This document shows positions 5,611-12,527 of a stretch of 14,761 nucleotides of DNA, one piece after another. The notes under the pieces are model-generated. The model saw nothing but the letters and a program-made list of their open reading frames with translations, ran no database searches and was not told the DNA's origin. Source of the DNA: CG2-30-40-21 sp043806395 (GTDB taxonomy: Bacteria > UBA9089 > CG2-30-40-21); the NCBI GenBank assembly GCA_043806395.1, contig JAZDHC010000162.1, positions 1 to 14,761 on the forward strand, written 5' to 3'. Position numbers and translations under genes: made by a program. The stretch's first letter is position 1. The number at the start of each line of letters is the position of its first letter.

Positions 5611-7260
5611 ATGGCAAAGCAGATTTTGTTTGGTGAAGATGCAAGAAAATCCATTATGAGAGGGATAGACACTCTTGCTGAGGCAGTAAAGACTACCCTT
5701 GGTCCTAAGGGTAGAAATGTAGTTATTGATAAAAAGTGGGGTTCTCCTACTATTACCTGTGATGGCGTTACCGTAGCCAAGGAAATAGATCTTCAAGATC
5801 CATATGAAAACATGGGAGCACATCTGATCAGAGAGGTAGCCAGTAAGACATCTGATGTTGCAGGGGACGGTACAACAACCGCAACCGTTCTTGCTCAGGC
5901 TATTTATAAAGAAGGTGTGAAGAATCTTGCTGCTGGTGCCAATCCAATGGAATTAAAAAGAGGGATAGAAAAGGCAGTAGAAGCAGTTATTAAGGAAATA
6001 GAAAAAAAGTCAGAAAAATTAACCGACAAACAGCAAATCTCTGATGTAGCAACCATTTCTGCCCACATGGATAGAACCATTGGTGACCTGATTGCTGATG
6101 CTATGGAAAAGGTAGGCAAGGATGGCGTTATCACTGTAGAGGAGTCAAAGACCATTGTTACATCATTAGAAGTGGTTGAGGGTATGCAGTTTGATCGTGG
6201 ATATATTTCTCCATACTTTGTAACAGATGCTGAGAAGATGGAGTGTTCCTTAGATGACCCATACATTCTTATCTATGAGAAAAAGATCAGTGTGATGAAG
6301 GATATTCTTCCTATGTTAGAGAAGATTGTCCAGATGGGTAAATCATTCATGATTATTGCTGAGGATATTGATGGTGAGGCTCTGGCTACATTAGTAGTAA
6401 ATAAGATCAGAGGAACGCTAAAGTGCGTTGCTATAAAAGCCCCGGGTTTTGGAGATAGAAGAAAGGCAATGCTTGAGGATATTGCTATCCTTACTGGTGG
6501 AACGGTTATCTCTGAAGATTTGGGCATGAAGCTTGAACATGCAAAGATAGAAAGCATGGGCAGAGCAAAGAGAATAAGCATTGACAAAGAGAACACAGTC
6601 ATCATTGAAGGGGCTGGCTCAAAGAAGGATATTGAGGCAAGAATATCTCAAATAAGGCTTCAGATTGAGGATACAACCTCAGATTATGATAAGGAGAAGT
6701 TGCAGGAGAGATTGGCTAAATTAGCTGGTGGTGTGGCTGTTATCAGTATTGGAGCAGCAACCGAGACAGAGATGAAGGAGAAAAAGGCAAGGATTGAAGA
6801 TGCTCTTCATGCTACCAGAGCAGCTGTTGAGGAAGGAATTGTGCCAGGTGGTGGCATAATGTTGTTAAAGACTCAAGCCGTTATCGATGAGGTTATAGCC
6901 AGCCTGACAGGAGATGAAAAGTTAGGGGCAACCATTATCAAAAGATCTACAGAGGCACCAATTCGTCAAATAATAGCAAATGCCGGTCAGGAAGGTTCCG
7001 TTATTGTAGATAAGATAAAGAATAACAAGGACTTTGCCTATGGTTATAACGCAGCTACCGATACCTTTGAAGATATGATGAAGGCAGGTGTAATTGACCC
7101 AGCCAAAGTAACTCGAACCGCACTCCAGAATGCAGCCTCAATTGCATCATTGATGTTGACCACAGAGTGTATGATTGCCGATATGCCAGAAAAGGAAAAA
7201 GCTTCCCCAATGCCTGGTGGTGGCGATTCTGGTATGGGTGGTATGGGTGGTATGTATTAA
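5611..7260 (+). CDS. groEL: Chaperonin GroEL (Hsp60)
   Basis: GroEL is the 14-mer ATP-driven folding chamber that works with GroES. I start it at ATG 5611 (MAKQILFGEDAR), preceded by TGGAGG (5595-5600). A longer reading from 5554 would translate a repeat and is rejected. The 549-residue length is typical. Visible signatures include TLGPKGRNVVIDKKWG, DGVTVAKEI, the ATP-site GDGTTTATVLAQAI, the apical-domain region around VEGMQFDRGYISPYF and PGFGDRRKAML, and AAVEEGIVPGGG near the C-terminal equatorial domain. The end, GGGDSGMGGMGGMY, is the usual glycine-methionine tail that lines the cavity floor. It is one copy, downstream of groES, probably cotranscribed with it. Confidence 0.98.
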   Translation: MAKQILFGEDARKSIMRGIDTLAEAVKTTLGPKGRNVVIDKKWGSPTITCDGVTVAKEIDLQDPYENMGAHLIREVASKTSDVAGDGTTTATVLAQAIYKEGVKNLAAGANPMELKRGIEKAVEAVIKEIEKKSEKLTDKQQISDVATISAHMDRTIGDLIADAMEKVGKDGVITVEESKTIVTSLEVVEGMQFDRGYISPYFVTDAEKMECSLDDPYILIYEKKISVMKDILPMLEKIVQMGKSFMIIAEDIDGEALATLVVNKIRGTLKCVAIKAPGFGDRRKAMLEDIAILTGGTVISEDLGMKLEHAKIESMGRAKRISIDKENTVIIEGAGSKKDIEARISQIRLQIEDTTSDYDKEKLQERLAKLAGGVAVISIGAATETEMKEKKARIEDALHATRAAVEEGIVPGGGIMLLKTQAVIDEVIASLTGDEKLGATIIKRSTEAPIRQIIANAGQEGSVIVDKIKNNKDFAYGYNAATDTFEDMMKAGVIDPAKVTRTALQNAASIASLMLTTECMIADMPEKEKASPMPGGGDSGMGGMGGMY

Positions 7261-7319
7261 TCCTGTGGGAATAATCTGCCACATGTGATGAAATGTAAGG
7301 AACAATGGAAATGAAACGA

Positions 7320-7357
7320 ATGAGCCGGGATTAGTCATCTGATCAGTCCCGGCTCAT
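7320..7357. other. Perfect 11-bp hairpin between groEL and the FmdB-like gene
   Basis: ATGAGCCGGGA (7320-7330) pairs with TCCCGGCTCAT (7347-7357) across 16 bases that contain the self-complementary CTGATCAG. No run of T follows on either side, so it is not a classical intrinsic terminator. It could stabilise the groEL transcript end, act as a weak terminator or be another repeat; no second copy is in this window. Confidence 0.55.
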
Positions 7358-7375
7358 GCGAGGGAGAAAGAGATA

Positions 7376-7747
7376 ATGCCAACATATGAATACATTTGTA
7401 ATGATTGCAACGAACCATTTGAGATGTTTCAATCAATGAAAGATGACCCTATCGAAAAATGCCCAAAATGTATGGGTACTGTAAAGCGACTTTTTTCTTC
7501 AGGGGCAGGATTTATATTTAAGGGCTCCGGGTTTTATCATACTGATTACAAGAAAAAGGAAACGGCTGCACCATCGCGAAATACAAATTCTTCTGCTTGT
7601 TCCCCTGCTTGCAAAGGGACAAAGGGAAATGAAAATTCGAGTCCAACCCCAACTCCTCCTTCCGTCCAGCAAGGGACAACTCCAAATTCTGCATGTTCAA
7701 AAGAAAAGTGTTCGGAGTGTAGTCTGCCAAAATCAGAGGCTAAATAG
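7376..7747 (+). CDS. FmdB-type zinc ribbon protein with a cysteine-rich tail
   Basis: The first 50 residues are a typical FmdB/CxxC_CXXC_SSSS putative regulatory domain: MPTYEYICNDC, with C8-xx-C11 and C29-xx-C32 as the likely zinc ligands, then TVKRLFSSGAGFIFKGSGFY. Members are small and widespread; the name comes from a regulator of formamidase and amidase genes, but most have no known job. The tail (about residues 58-123) is low-complexity, rich in Ser, Thr, Pro and Asn, and holds five more cysteines spaced as CSPAC and CSKEKCSEC. That could be a second metal site and is longer than the minimal family form. ATG 7376 follows GAGGGAG. The position after groEL suggests possible read-through, but a strong hairpin intervenes. 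No function should be assumed. Confidence 0.85.
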   Translation: MPTYEYICNDCNEPFEMFQSMKDDPIEKCPKCMGTVKRLFSSGAGFIFKGSGFYHTDYKKKETAAPSRNTNSSACSPACKGTKGNENSSPTPTPPSVQQGTTPNSACSKEKCSECSLPKSEAK

Positions 7748-7768
7748 GGATGAATAAAATATGTCGTA

Positions 7769-7794
7769 TCCCGAAGATTCTAAAGCCTTTGGGA
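7769..7794. terminator. Possible weak hairpin terminator after the FmdB-like gene
   Basis: TCCCGAAG (7769-7776) can pair with CTTTGGGA (7787-7794), including one G-U pair, around a 10-base loop, 20 bases after the stop codon. No T-run follows, so efficient intrinsic termination is doubtful. Confidence 0.25.
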
Positions 7795-7848
7795 TGCCCT
7801 TAAGTTGGTTGCCATCATCCTTATTTCAAAAAATTATAAGGATACAAG

Positions 7849-8637
7849 ATGCTTATTCCAAAAAAGATTATCGACAATATTGACATTGCTATAACTAAAT
7901 TTCTCAATAAAATCTTACAGATTCAGTCAGGTTTGCTGCAACAAGCTGCAAAATCAGGCATGGTTCAAAAAAAGATAATGCAATCCTTGATATGTCCCCC
8001 GCTAAATGATTTGGTTGTTGGGTTACACAAGCGATATGAGATTGCTAATAGATTAGGGATTGAGATAGTAGATACAGATACAATGGGGCGTATAACTGCT
8101 GATATTATCAAAAATGCATCTACATGGGTTGATTTTGCCTCTGGCAGGGGTGAGTTTAGTCTTGCATTAATACAAAGAAATTGTATGCTTAATATTTGGA
8201 ATTTCGAAAAACGACCTGATTATGTTGAAGTAGCAAATAATGATCGGAAATTATTATCACCAGAGGAATCAATAAGGATACGAAACATTATTGGTAAAAT
8301 CGAGGCGGTTGCTCGTGGACAATATGCCTCGGATGGTATTTTGCAAAATTCAATGGATGTTGTTTCATTGCATTGTTATGAACCCGGAAAAATTTCAGGA
8401 CAAGATGCAGTCAATGCCATGGATTATGTGCTTAAATCAGGAGGACATGCCATCATAACCCTTGACAGTGAGGTAGATAATTATAAAAAATTTCTAAAAT
8501 ATCTCAAGAAACGGTTCAGTAAGGTTATGGTAGGAAATCATCCAGCAGAATACCCACAAACAAGCTATACATTTGCCTTATGGCATAGACATCATGAATT
8601 TCCTGGAGTTCCACCATTTATTTGCATAGAAAAGTAG
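7849..8637 (+). CDS. Divergent FtsJ/RlmE-like SAM-dependent methyltransferase
   Basis: A 262-residue protein I assign tentatively to the class I methyltransferase fold. Residues 94-103 (VDFASGRGEF) look like the glycine-rich SAM loop, comparable to the VDLCAAPGGWS region of RlmE. MDVVSLHCYEPG (169-180) fits the strand-4 region, and the end of the fold, YKKFLKYLKKRFSKVMVGNHP, resembles the helix-strand following motif in RlmE/FtsJ proteins. However, the Lys-Asp-Lys-Glu catalytic residues of RlmE are not evident: the strand that normally reads VVKVF is AIITLDS, and there is no REVY-like glutamate. It could therefore have another substrate, use another mechanism, or only bind SAM. The N-terminal 80 residues are helical and unrecognised. 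ATG 7849 has AAGGAT upstream. Placement after the FmdB-like gene gives no clear clue. Fold: moderate confidence; function: unknown. Confidence 0.55.
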   Translation: MLIPKKIIDNIDIAITKFLNKILQIQSGLLQQAAKSGMVQKKIMQSLICPPLNDLVVGLHKRYEIANRLGIEIVDTDTMGRITADIIKNASTWVDFASGRGEFSLALIQRNCMLNIWNFEKRPDYVEVANNDRKLLSPEESIRIRNIIGKIEAVARGQYASDGILQNSMDVVSLHCYEPGKISGQDAVNAMDYVLKSGGHAIITLDSEVDNYKKFLKYLKKRFSKVMVGNHPAEYPQTSYTFALWHRHHEFPGVPPFICIEK

Positions 8638-8763
8638 GGGAGTGGAGGGAACTGAGAATGGCACTTCACCCCATCTTTTCAGGCTGAATTATCAAAAAAT
8701 CCTCACCTGAAATCACAAAATCTATGTTTTTATCTTTAATATGATATTTTTTGAAAAAAACAC

Positions 8764-8792
8764 TTGAAATTTAGACGAAATTCTGTTAAAAT
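8764..8792 (+). promoter_or_regulatory. Sigma-70-type promoter for the TPR gene
   Basis: TTGAAA (8764-8769), exactly 17 bases, then TAAAAT (8787-8792). The stretch before the -35 box is rich in A and T tracts (ATATTTTTTGAAAAAAA), as in an UP element. The start point would be near 8799, giving a leader of about 34 bases before the ATG at 8833. This is the clearest vegetative promoter in the window. Confidence 0.7.
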
Positions 8793-8832
8793 GGTTATTA
8801 AAAGGGAGGGGGGATAAAGATGGAGGAAATGA

Positions 8833-9759
8833 ATGAGCTATTATTCCCATCCTGTTAGACAACAGGGAAGTTATCGGTCATATCGGGCAAAGGTAAGAAA
8901 GAAACAATTTATTGGACGAGGTATATTAGTTGTAGTATTTATTTGCTTAGTTTTCTTAGGAGCAAATAAGGCATGTACCCCACCAGAGGATGCTACAGCA
9001 AAGTATAAAAAAAATCTGGAAAATGATCCAACAAGTGTAGAGGCATATCTTGCTCTTGGTAAATCTTTTTCTTCTAAGGCGATTGTTAGCGAATACCCTG
9101 AAGAAAAGGGAAAGTTTTTTCAGGAAGCTATTGGTTTTTTCAAGAGAGCAATTATCTTAGATAAGGATAAAAAGCTACTCGCTGAAACTCATTATCAATT
9201 GGGTTTGACTTATTTTAAGATGAGCAGGTTAAGCACTGAGAAGACATATTATCAAGAGGCTGAGGAAGAGTTTAAGACAGCTATTGATGAGGGGCTTAAA
9301 CAATCGGATGTTCATCTGTATCTGGGTCACCTTTACTTTAAGAGAAATGCCCTTGATGCTGCTATGGAAGAGTATAAAACGGCAAGAGAACTTAATCCCA
9401 ATGATATTTCAGCATGGTATAACCTTGGATGGACATATAAGATAAAAGGACTCTACCATGAATCGATAAATGCCTTTCAAGAGGTGCTGAGTGTCAGGGG
9501 ATTGGATGATAAGTTTAAGGTAAAGATATATCTTATCCTGGGAGAAATATACTCTTCTAAAAATGAGTTGAGTTTTGCCTATGATGAGTATAAGAAGATA
9601 TTGAAGTTGGATCGTAATTCTGTTGAAGCACATTATTGGCTTGGATGTATTTATAAAAAGCAGGGCAACTTAAAGGATGCAGAAAAGGAATGGAGACGGG
9701 TTCTCAGGCTTTCACCCAATCATGTTGAAGCAAGGAATGAATTGACACAGTTAAGGTAG
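8833..9759 (+). CDS. Membrane-anchored tetratricopeptide repeat (TPR) protein
   Basis: The product has 308 residues. The N-terminus is short, basic and tyrosine-rich (about 25 residues), followed by one hydrophobic segment (about 30-44, GILVVVFICLVFLGA). The rest should be exposed on the far side of the membrane. C48 is present but the preceding residues do not make a good lipobox, so an uncleaved anchor is likelier than a lipoprotein. From about residue 64 there are roughly six TPR units, with clear examples VHLYLGHLYFKRNALDAA, SAWYNLGWTYKIKGL and EAHYWLGCIYKKQGNLKDA. TPRs are scaffolds for protein contacts; no enzymatic domain is present. ATG 8833 has GGAGG six bases upstream. The stop codon TAG lies inside a palindromic repeat at 9756. 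A good promoter precedes it and mreB follows after a repeat array. A link to envelope assembly is plausible from position and topology but unproven. Confidence 0.88.
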   Translation: MSYYSHPVRQQGSYRSYRAKVRKKQFIGRGILVVVFICLVFLGANKACTPPEDATAKYKKNLENDPTSVEAYLALGKSFSSKAIVSEYPEEKGKFFQEAIGFFKRAIILDKDKKLLAETHYQLGLTYFKMSRLSTEKTYYQEAEEEFKTAIDEGLKQSDVHLYLGHLYFKRNALDAAMEEYKTARELNPNDISAWYNLGWTYKIKGLYHESINAFQEVLSVRGLDDKFKVKIYLILGEIYSSKNELSFAYDEYKKILKLDRNSVEAHYWLGCIYKKQGNLKDAEKEWRRVLRLSPNHVEARNELTQLR

Positions 9760-9832
9760 GGGCAGACCTATGTGTCTGCCCTCTATGTGTCTGTCCCTAC
9801 TGTTCAGGTCAGACACACAGGTCTGCCCCTAC
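9756..9832. repeat. Array of GTAGGGGCAG-family palindromic repeats, two direct and one inverted
   Basis: Unit 1 begins GTAGGGGCAGACC (9756-9768) and ends with GTCTGCCC. A second, partial unit follows, with TATGTGTCTGTCCCTAC (9784-9800). A third, inverted unit ends GGTCTGCCCCTAC (9820-9832), the exact complement of the first 13 bases, so the whole stretch can fold on itself. The TPR gene's TAG stop is bases 2-4 of unit 1. Confidence 0.85.
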
Positions 9833-9859
9833 TGTTAATTCAAGTCATGTCGTATTTTT

Positions 9860-9895
9860 TCTCGTCAACCCCAAAGGGGTGACATTATTGTAGCA
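9860..9895 (+). repeat. Palindromic repeat, TCTCGTCAACC family, copy 2, upstream of mreB
   Basis: TCTCGTCAACC (9860-9870) leads into a bulged hairpin: GTCA-A-CCCC (9864-9872), AAA loop, GGGGTGAC (9876-9883). It ends just before the mreB ribosome binding site. The preceding TTTTTT (9855-9860) might aid termination of the TPR transcript, but the array before it is not a clean terminator stem. Confidence 0.5.
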
Positions 9896-9908
9896 GAAGG
9901 AGGAAATG

Positions 9909-10982
9909 ATGTTATTTGGTTCTATAATCGGACTTTTTTCAAATGATATTGGCATTGATCTGGGGACAGCCAATACCCTTGTTCATGTAAGGGGAGAAGG
10001 GATTGTCTTGAGTGAACCGTCAGTAGTGGCTATCCAGAGGGATAGCAGGGCAGTACTGGCAGTTGGAGAGGAAGCTAAAAGAATGCTCGGCAGGACACCA
10101 GCAGATATTGTGGCTATTAGACCACTTAAGGATGGGGTTATTGCTGATTTTGAGATTACAGAACGAATGATTCGGCATTTTATTACCAAGGTGCATAATC
10201 GAAGGGCTCTTGTTAGACCACGAATAGTTATAGGCGTTCCCTCAGGGATTACAGAGGTAGAGAGAAGAGCGGTTCGAGAGGCAGCTGAGCAGGCAGGTGC
10301 CAGAGAGGTCTATCTTATTGAAGAGCCAATGGCAGCAGCAATTGGTGCAAATATCTGTGTTCATGAGCCGGCTGGAAATTTGATTATTGATATTGGTGGA
10401 GGAACAACAGAGGTAGCTGTCATATCCTTAGGTGGTATGGTTGTAAGTAAATCCATTAGAATTGCTGGTAATGAAATGGATGAGGCTATTGTTCAATATG
10501 TTAAAAAAACACATAGTCTTTTGATTGGAGAAAGAACCTCTGAAGAGATAAAGATCAGGATAGGTTCAGCTTATCCACTTCCTGAAGAACAAGCTATGGA
10601 GGTTAAGGGCAGGGATACTATGACCGGATTACCAAGAACGCTGAGGCTTACATCAGAAGAGATCAGGGAGGCATTAAAAGAGCCTGTCAGTTTTATTGTT
10701 GAGATTGTTAAGACTGCGCTGGAAGAAACACCGCCTGAACTGGCTTCGGATATTGTTGACAGGGGTATTGTTATGGCTGGTGGTGGTGCATTACTCCGAG
10801 AATTAGACCGGCTTATCTCGCAAGAAACAAGGCTTCCTGTGGTGTTAGCAGATGATCCGCTCAGATGTGTAGTTATTGGAACTGGGAAGTATCTGGATGA
10901 ATTAAAACATTTCCAGTTGGCTCGTAAAAGAGGAGGCTATAATTGGTCAGGTTCTTTTGGAAACATGGAAGAGAAAATGTAA
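9909..10982 (+). CDS. mreB: Rod shape-determining actin homologue MreB
   Basis: MreB forms membrane-bound filaments that guide lateral peptidoglycan synthesis. I take ATG 9909 (MLFGSIIGLFSNDIG, 357 residues) because AAGGAGG (9897-9903) is five bases away; the ATG at 9906 is too close. The actin-fold nucleotide motifs are phosphate-1 DLGTANT (17-23), phosphate-2 DIGGGTTEV (161-169) and the adenosine motif MAGGGALL (289-296). Other signatures are VIGVPSGITEVERRAV and YLIEEPMAAAIGA. The hydrophobic N-terminus (MLFGSIIGLF) may help membrane binding. It is the first gene of mreBCD-mrdA and overlaps mreC by 40 bases, implying translational coupling. No strong promoter is visible immediately upstream; transcription may come from the TPR promoter or from within the repeat array. 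Confidence 0.97.
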   Translation: MLFGSIIGLFSNDIGIDLGTANTLVHVRGEGIVLSEPSVVAIQRDSRAVLAVGEEAKRMLGRTPADIVAIRPLKDGVIADFEITERMIRHFITKVHNRRALVRPRIVIGVPSGITEVERRAVREAAEQAGAREVYLIEEPMAAAIGANICVHEPAGNLIIDIGGGTTEVAVISLGGMVVSKSIRIAGNEMDEAIVQYVKKTHSLLIGERTSEEIKIRIGSAYPLPEEQAMEVKGRDTMTGLPRTLRLTSEEIREALKEPVSFIVEIVKTALEETPPELASDIVDRGIVMAGGGALLRELDRLISQETRLPVVLADDPLRCVVIGTGKYLDELKHFQLARKRGGYNWSGSFGNMEEKM

Positions 10983-11803
10983 TTGTTCTCTTGTTATTTA
11001 TTTCTATTATTTTGATGATTACTCACACCTCTTTTTCTGTCAATTACTTTAAAAAAGGTATTGCTAATGTTCTGATTCCGTTTCAGATGTTTGCAAGTCA
11101 GATGAAATTTTCTGCAAGGGATTTTTTTCTTAGTATTCAGGAACTCAGGGATGTAAAGTTAGAGAATAATCGACTAAGGAAAGCTATTCGTATAGTCCAT
11201 GCAGAAAAACAAAAATATCAAAAAGCCCTCCAGGAAAATCAACGATTAAAAAGTTTGTTGGATTACAAAGAACAACTGCCTTATAAGAGTATCGCTGCCC
11301 GTGTTATATCTTATGACCCAAGCAACTGGGAAAATACTATTATGATTGATAAAGGGAAAAAAGACGGTATCTACCACATGGCACCTGTCGTGGCCTATCA
11401 GGATAGAAGGGAAGGGCTTGTAGGAAGGGTGCTGGATGTGAATGCGAATTCTTCATCCGTGCTTTTACTTTATGATCAGAACAGTATGATTGGTGGTGAG
11501 ATATTGCGAACTCAATATAAAGGGATTATAGAGGGAGATAATTATCGATATTGTAGTCTTAGATACCTTCCTTATGATGCTGTTGTGAAAAAAAATGATA
11601 CTATTATTACCTCAGGGGATGGGGGCATCTTTCCTAAGGGATTGTTTATAGGGTCAGTGGTTAATGTTGGCCGTAGGGAAAGGGGATTATTTCGAGATGT
11701 GACTATTTTACCATTTGTTAAGTTTTCAAAGCTGGAAGAGGTTATGGTTATTATTAATGAAAATATCCCTGCGATAGGGAAGGTAGAATCGGTAATCAGG
11801 TAA
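10943..11803 (+). CDS. mreC: Rod shape-determining protein MreC
   Basis: MreC is a bitopic inner-membrane protein that links MreB to PBP2 and activates the elongation complex. It has 286 residues. A TTG start at 10943 is chosen because AGGAGG (10931-10936) lies six bases upstream, inside the mreB coding sequence; the genes overlap by 40 bases. The short cytoplasmic end is MVRFFWKHGREN, then one membrane helix (about 12-28, VIVLLLFISIILMI). A helical coiled-coil region covers about residues 65-110, with heptad-like KLENNRLRKAI and ENQRLKSLLDY. The beta-rich periplasmic domain follows, with ISYDPSNWENTIMIDKGKKD, GLVGRVLDV and SGDGGIFPKGLFIG, all typical of MreC. The last codons, VIR and the TAA stop, are made of the GGTAATCAGG repeat that fills the gap to mreD. 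Confidence 0.95.
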   Translation: MVRFFWKHGRENVIVLLLFISIILMITHTSFSVNYFKKGIANVLIPFQMFASQMKFSARDFFLSIQELRDVKLENNRLRKAIRIVHAEKQKYQKALQENQRLKSLLDYKEQLPYKSIAARVISYDPSNWENTIMIDKGKKDGIYHMAPVVAYQDRREGLVGRVLDVNANSSSVLLLYDQNSMIGGEILRTQYKGIIEGDNYRYCSLRYLPYDAVVKKNDTIITSGDGGIFPKGLFIGSVVNVGRRERGLFRDVTILPFVKFSKLEEVMVIINENIPAIGKVESVIR

Positions 11804-11888
11804 TCAGGTAACCGGTAATAAGGTTATCGGTAATCGGTAATAAGGTACTCATCCATTACCGATCACCGATTACTGATAACCGATTACC
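11788..11888. repeat. GGTAATC-rich inverted repeat overlapping the mreC stop codon
   Basis: The left part is a run of GGTAATC, GGTAACC and GGTTATC units (from 11791), the right part their complements (ATTACCGATCACCGATTAC, ending CGATTACC at 11888). The two halves can form a long imperfect hairpin of about 100 bases with a loop around CTCATC. The mreC TAA (11801-11803) is inside it, and the mreD ribosome binding site follows it at once. Confidence 0.85.
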
Positions 11889-11907
11889 AATGTTTTACGG
11901 AGGATTT

Positions 11908-12387
11908 ATGTATTGGATAATCTGGGCAGGAATTATACTTTTATGTCTGGTTTTGCAGACGACAATATTTGGTAATTTTTTTGGCATTAGTATGGTAAAG
12001 CCTGACCTTCTTCTCATAGCAATTGTCTTCTTTTCCTTCAGGAAGGAGCAGCTTCAGAGTGGAATTTTTAGCTTTATCTGCGGTATTGTTGAAGGTAGCT
12101 TGTCAGGACTCCCGGGTATGTTAGGAATAAATGCCTTTGTCAAGACCATAATTGGGATAGTTATCTCTACTATTAAACGAACATACGCAGAAAATTTCCT
12201 CTCTATTATGCTCTCTCTCTTTTTATTTACCATTATTCAGGATGTTTTGGTTATTATTCTTAAGGCTATCTTTGCCTACAAAGCCTTTCCTTTTTTAATT
12301 GTAATAAAAACTATCCTGATTGGAGCCATTTATAATATGGTGTTGGGCGGGATATTATTCTTGTTGTTTGGTAAGATTAAGAGGTAG
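11908..12387 (+). CDS. mreD: Rod shape-determining protein MreD
   Basis: MreD is a small polytopic inner-membrane protein of the elongation complex. I start at ATG 11908 (MYWIIWAGIILLC, 159 residues), with GGAGG at 11899-11903; the upstream ATG at 11890 has no ribosome binding site and lies at the end of a repeat. Five or six hydrophobic segments span the protein, beginning IIWAGIILLCLVLQTTIF and ending YNMVLGGILFLLF. KPDLLLIAIVFFSFRKEQ and GIVEGSLSGLPGMLG fit the conserved MreD region. Sequence conservation in the family is low, so the assignment leans on length, topology and position between mreC and mrdA. An approximately 100-base hairpin separates it from mreC, which may lower its expression relative to mreB and mreC. 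Confidence 0.92.
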   Translation: MYWIIWAGIILLCLVLQTTIFGNFFGISMVKPDLLLIAIVFFSFRKEQLQSGIFSFICGIVEGSLSGLPGMLGINAFVKTIIGIVISTIKRTYAENFLSIMLSLFLFTIIQDVLVIILKAIFAYKAFPFLIVIKTILIGAIYNMVLGGILFLLFGKIKR

Positions 12388-12463
12388 GGGAATAGGCTGT
12401 AGGCTGTTAGGCTGTAGGCATTTAGGTAACAAACTGAGCGAGCGTGAATAGTTGTATTTCTCT

Positions 12464-12495
12464 ATTCCCCCTTAACAAAGGGGGTTAGGGGGTTG
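12464..12495 (-). repeat. C-rich palindromic repeat, copy C (inverted)
   Basis: ATT, stem CCCCCTT (12467-12473), loop AACA, AAGGGGG (12478-12484), then TTAGGGGGTTG. It is the complement of copies A and B, with a different loop. Confidence 0.85.
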
Positions 12496-12499
12496 TAAT

Positions 12500-12527
12500 C
12501 CCCTCTTGGGAGGGGCAGGGGTGGGTC
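12500..12527 (-). repeat. Related palindrome, CCCCTC subfamily
   Basis: CCCCTC (12500-12505), loop TTGG, GAGGGG (12510-12515), then CAGGGGTGGGT. The plan is the same as in the C-rich family (stem, 4-base loop, stem, G-rich tail) with a shorter and different stem. It directly follows copy C. Confidence 0.6.
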
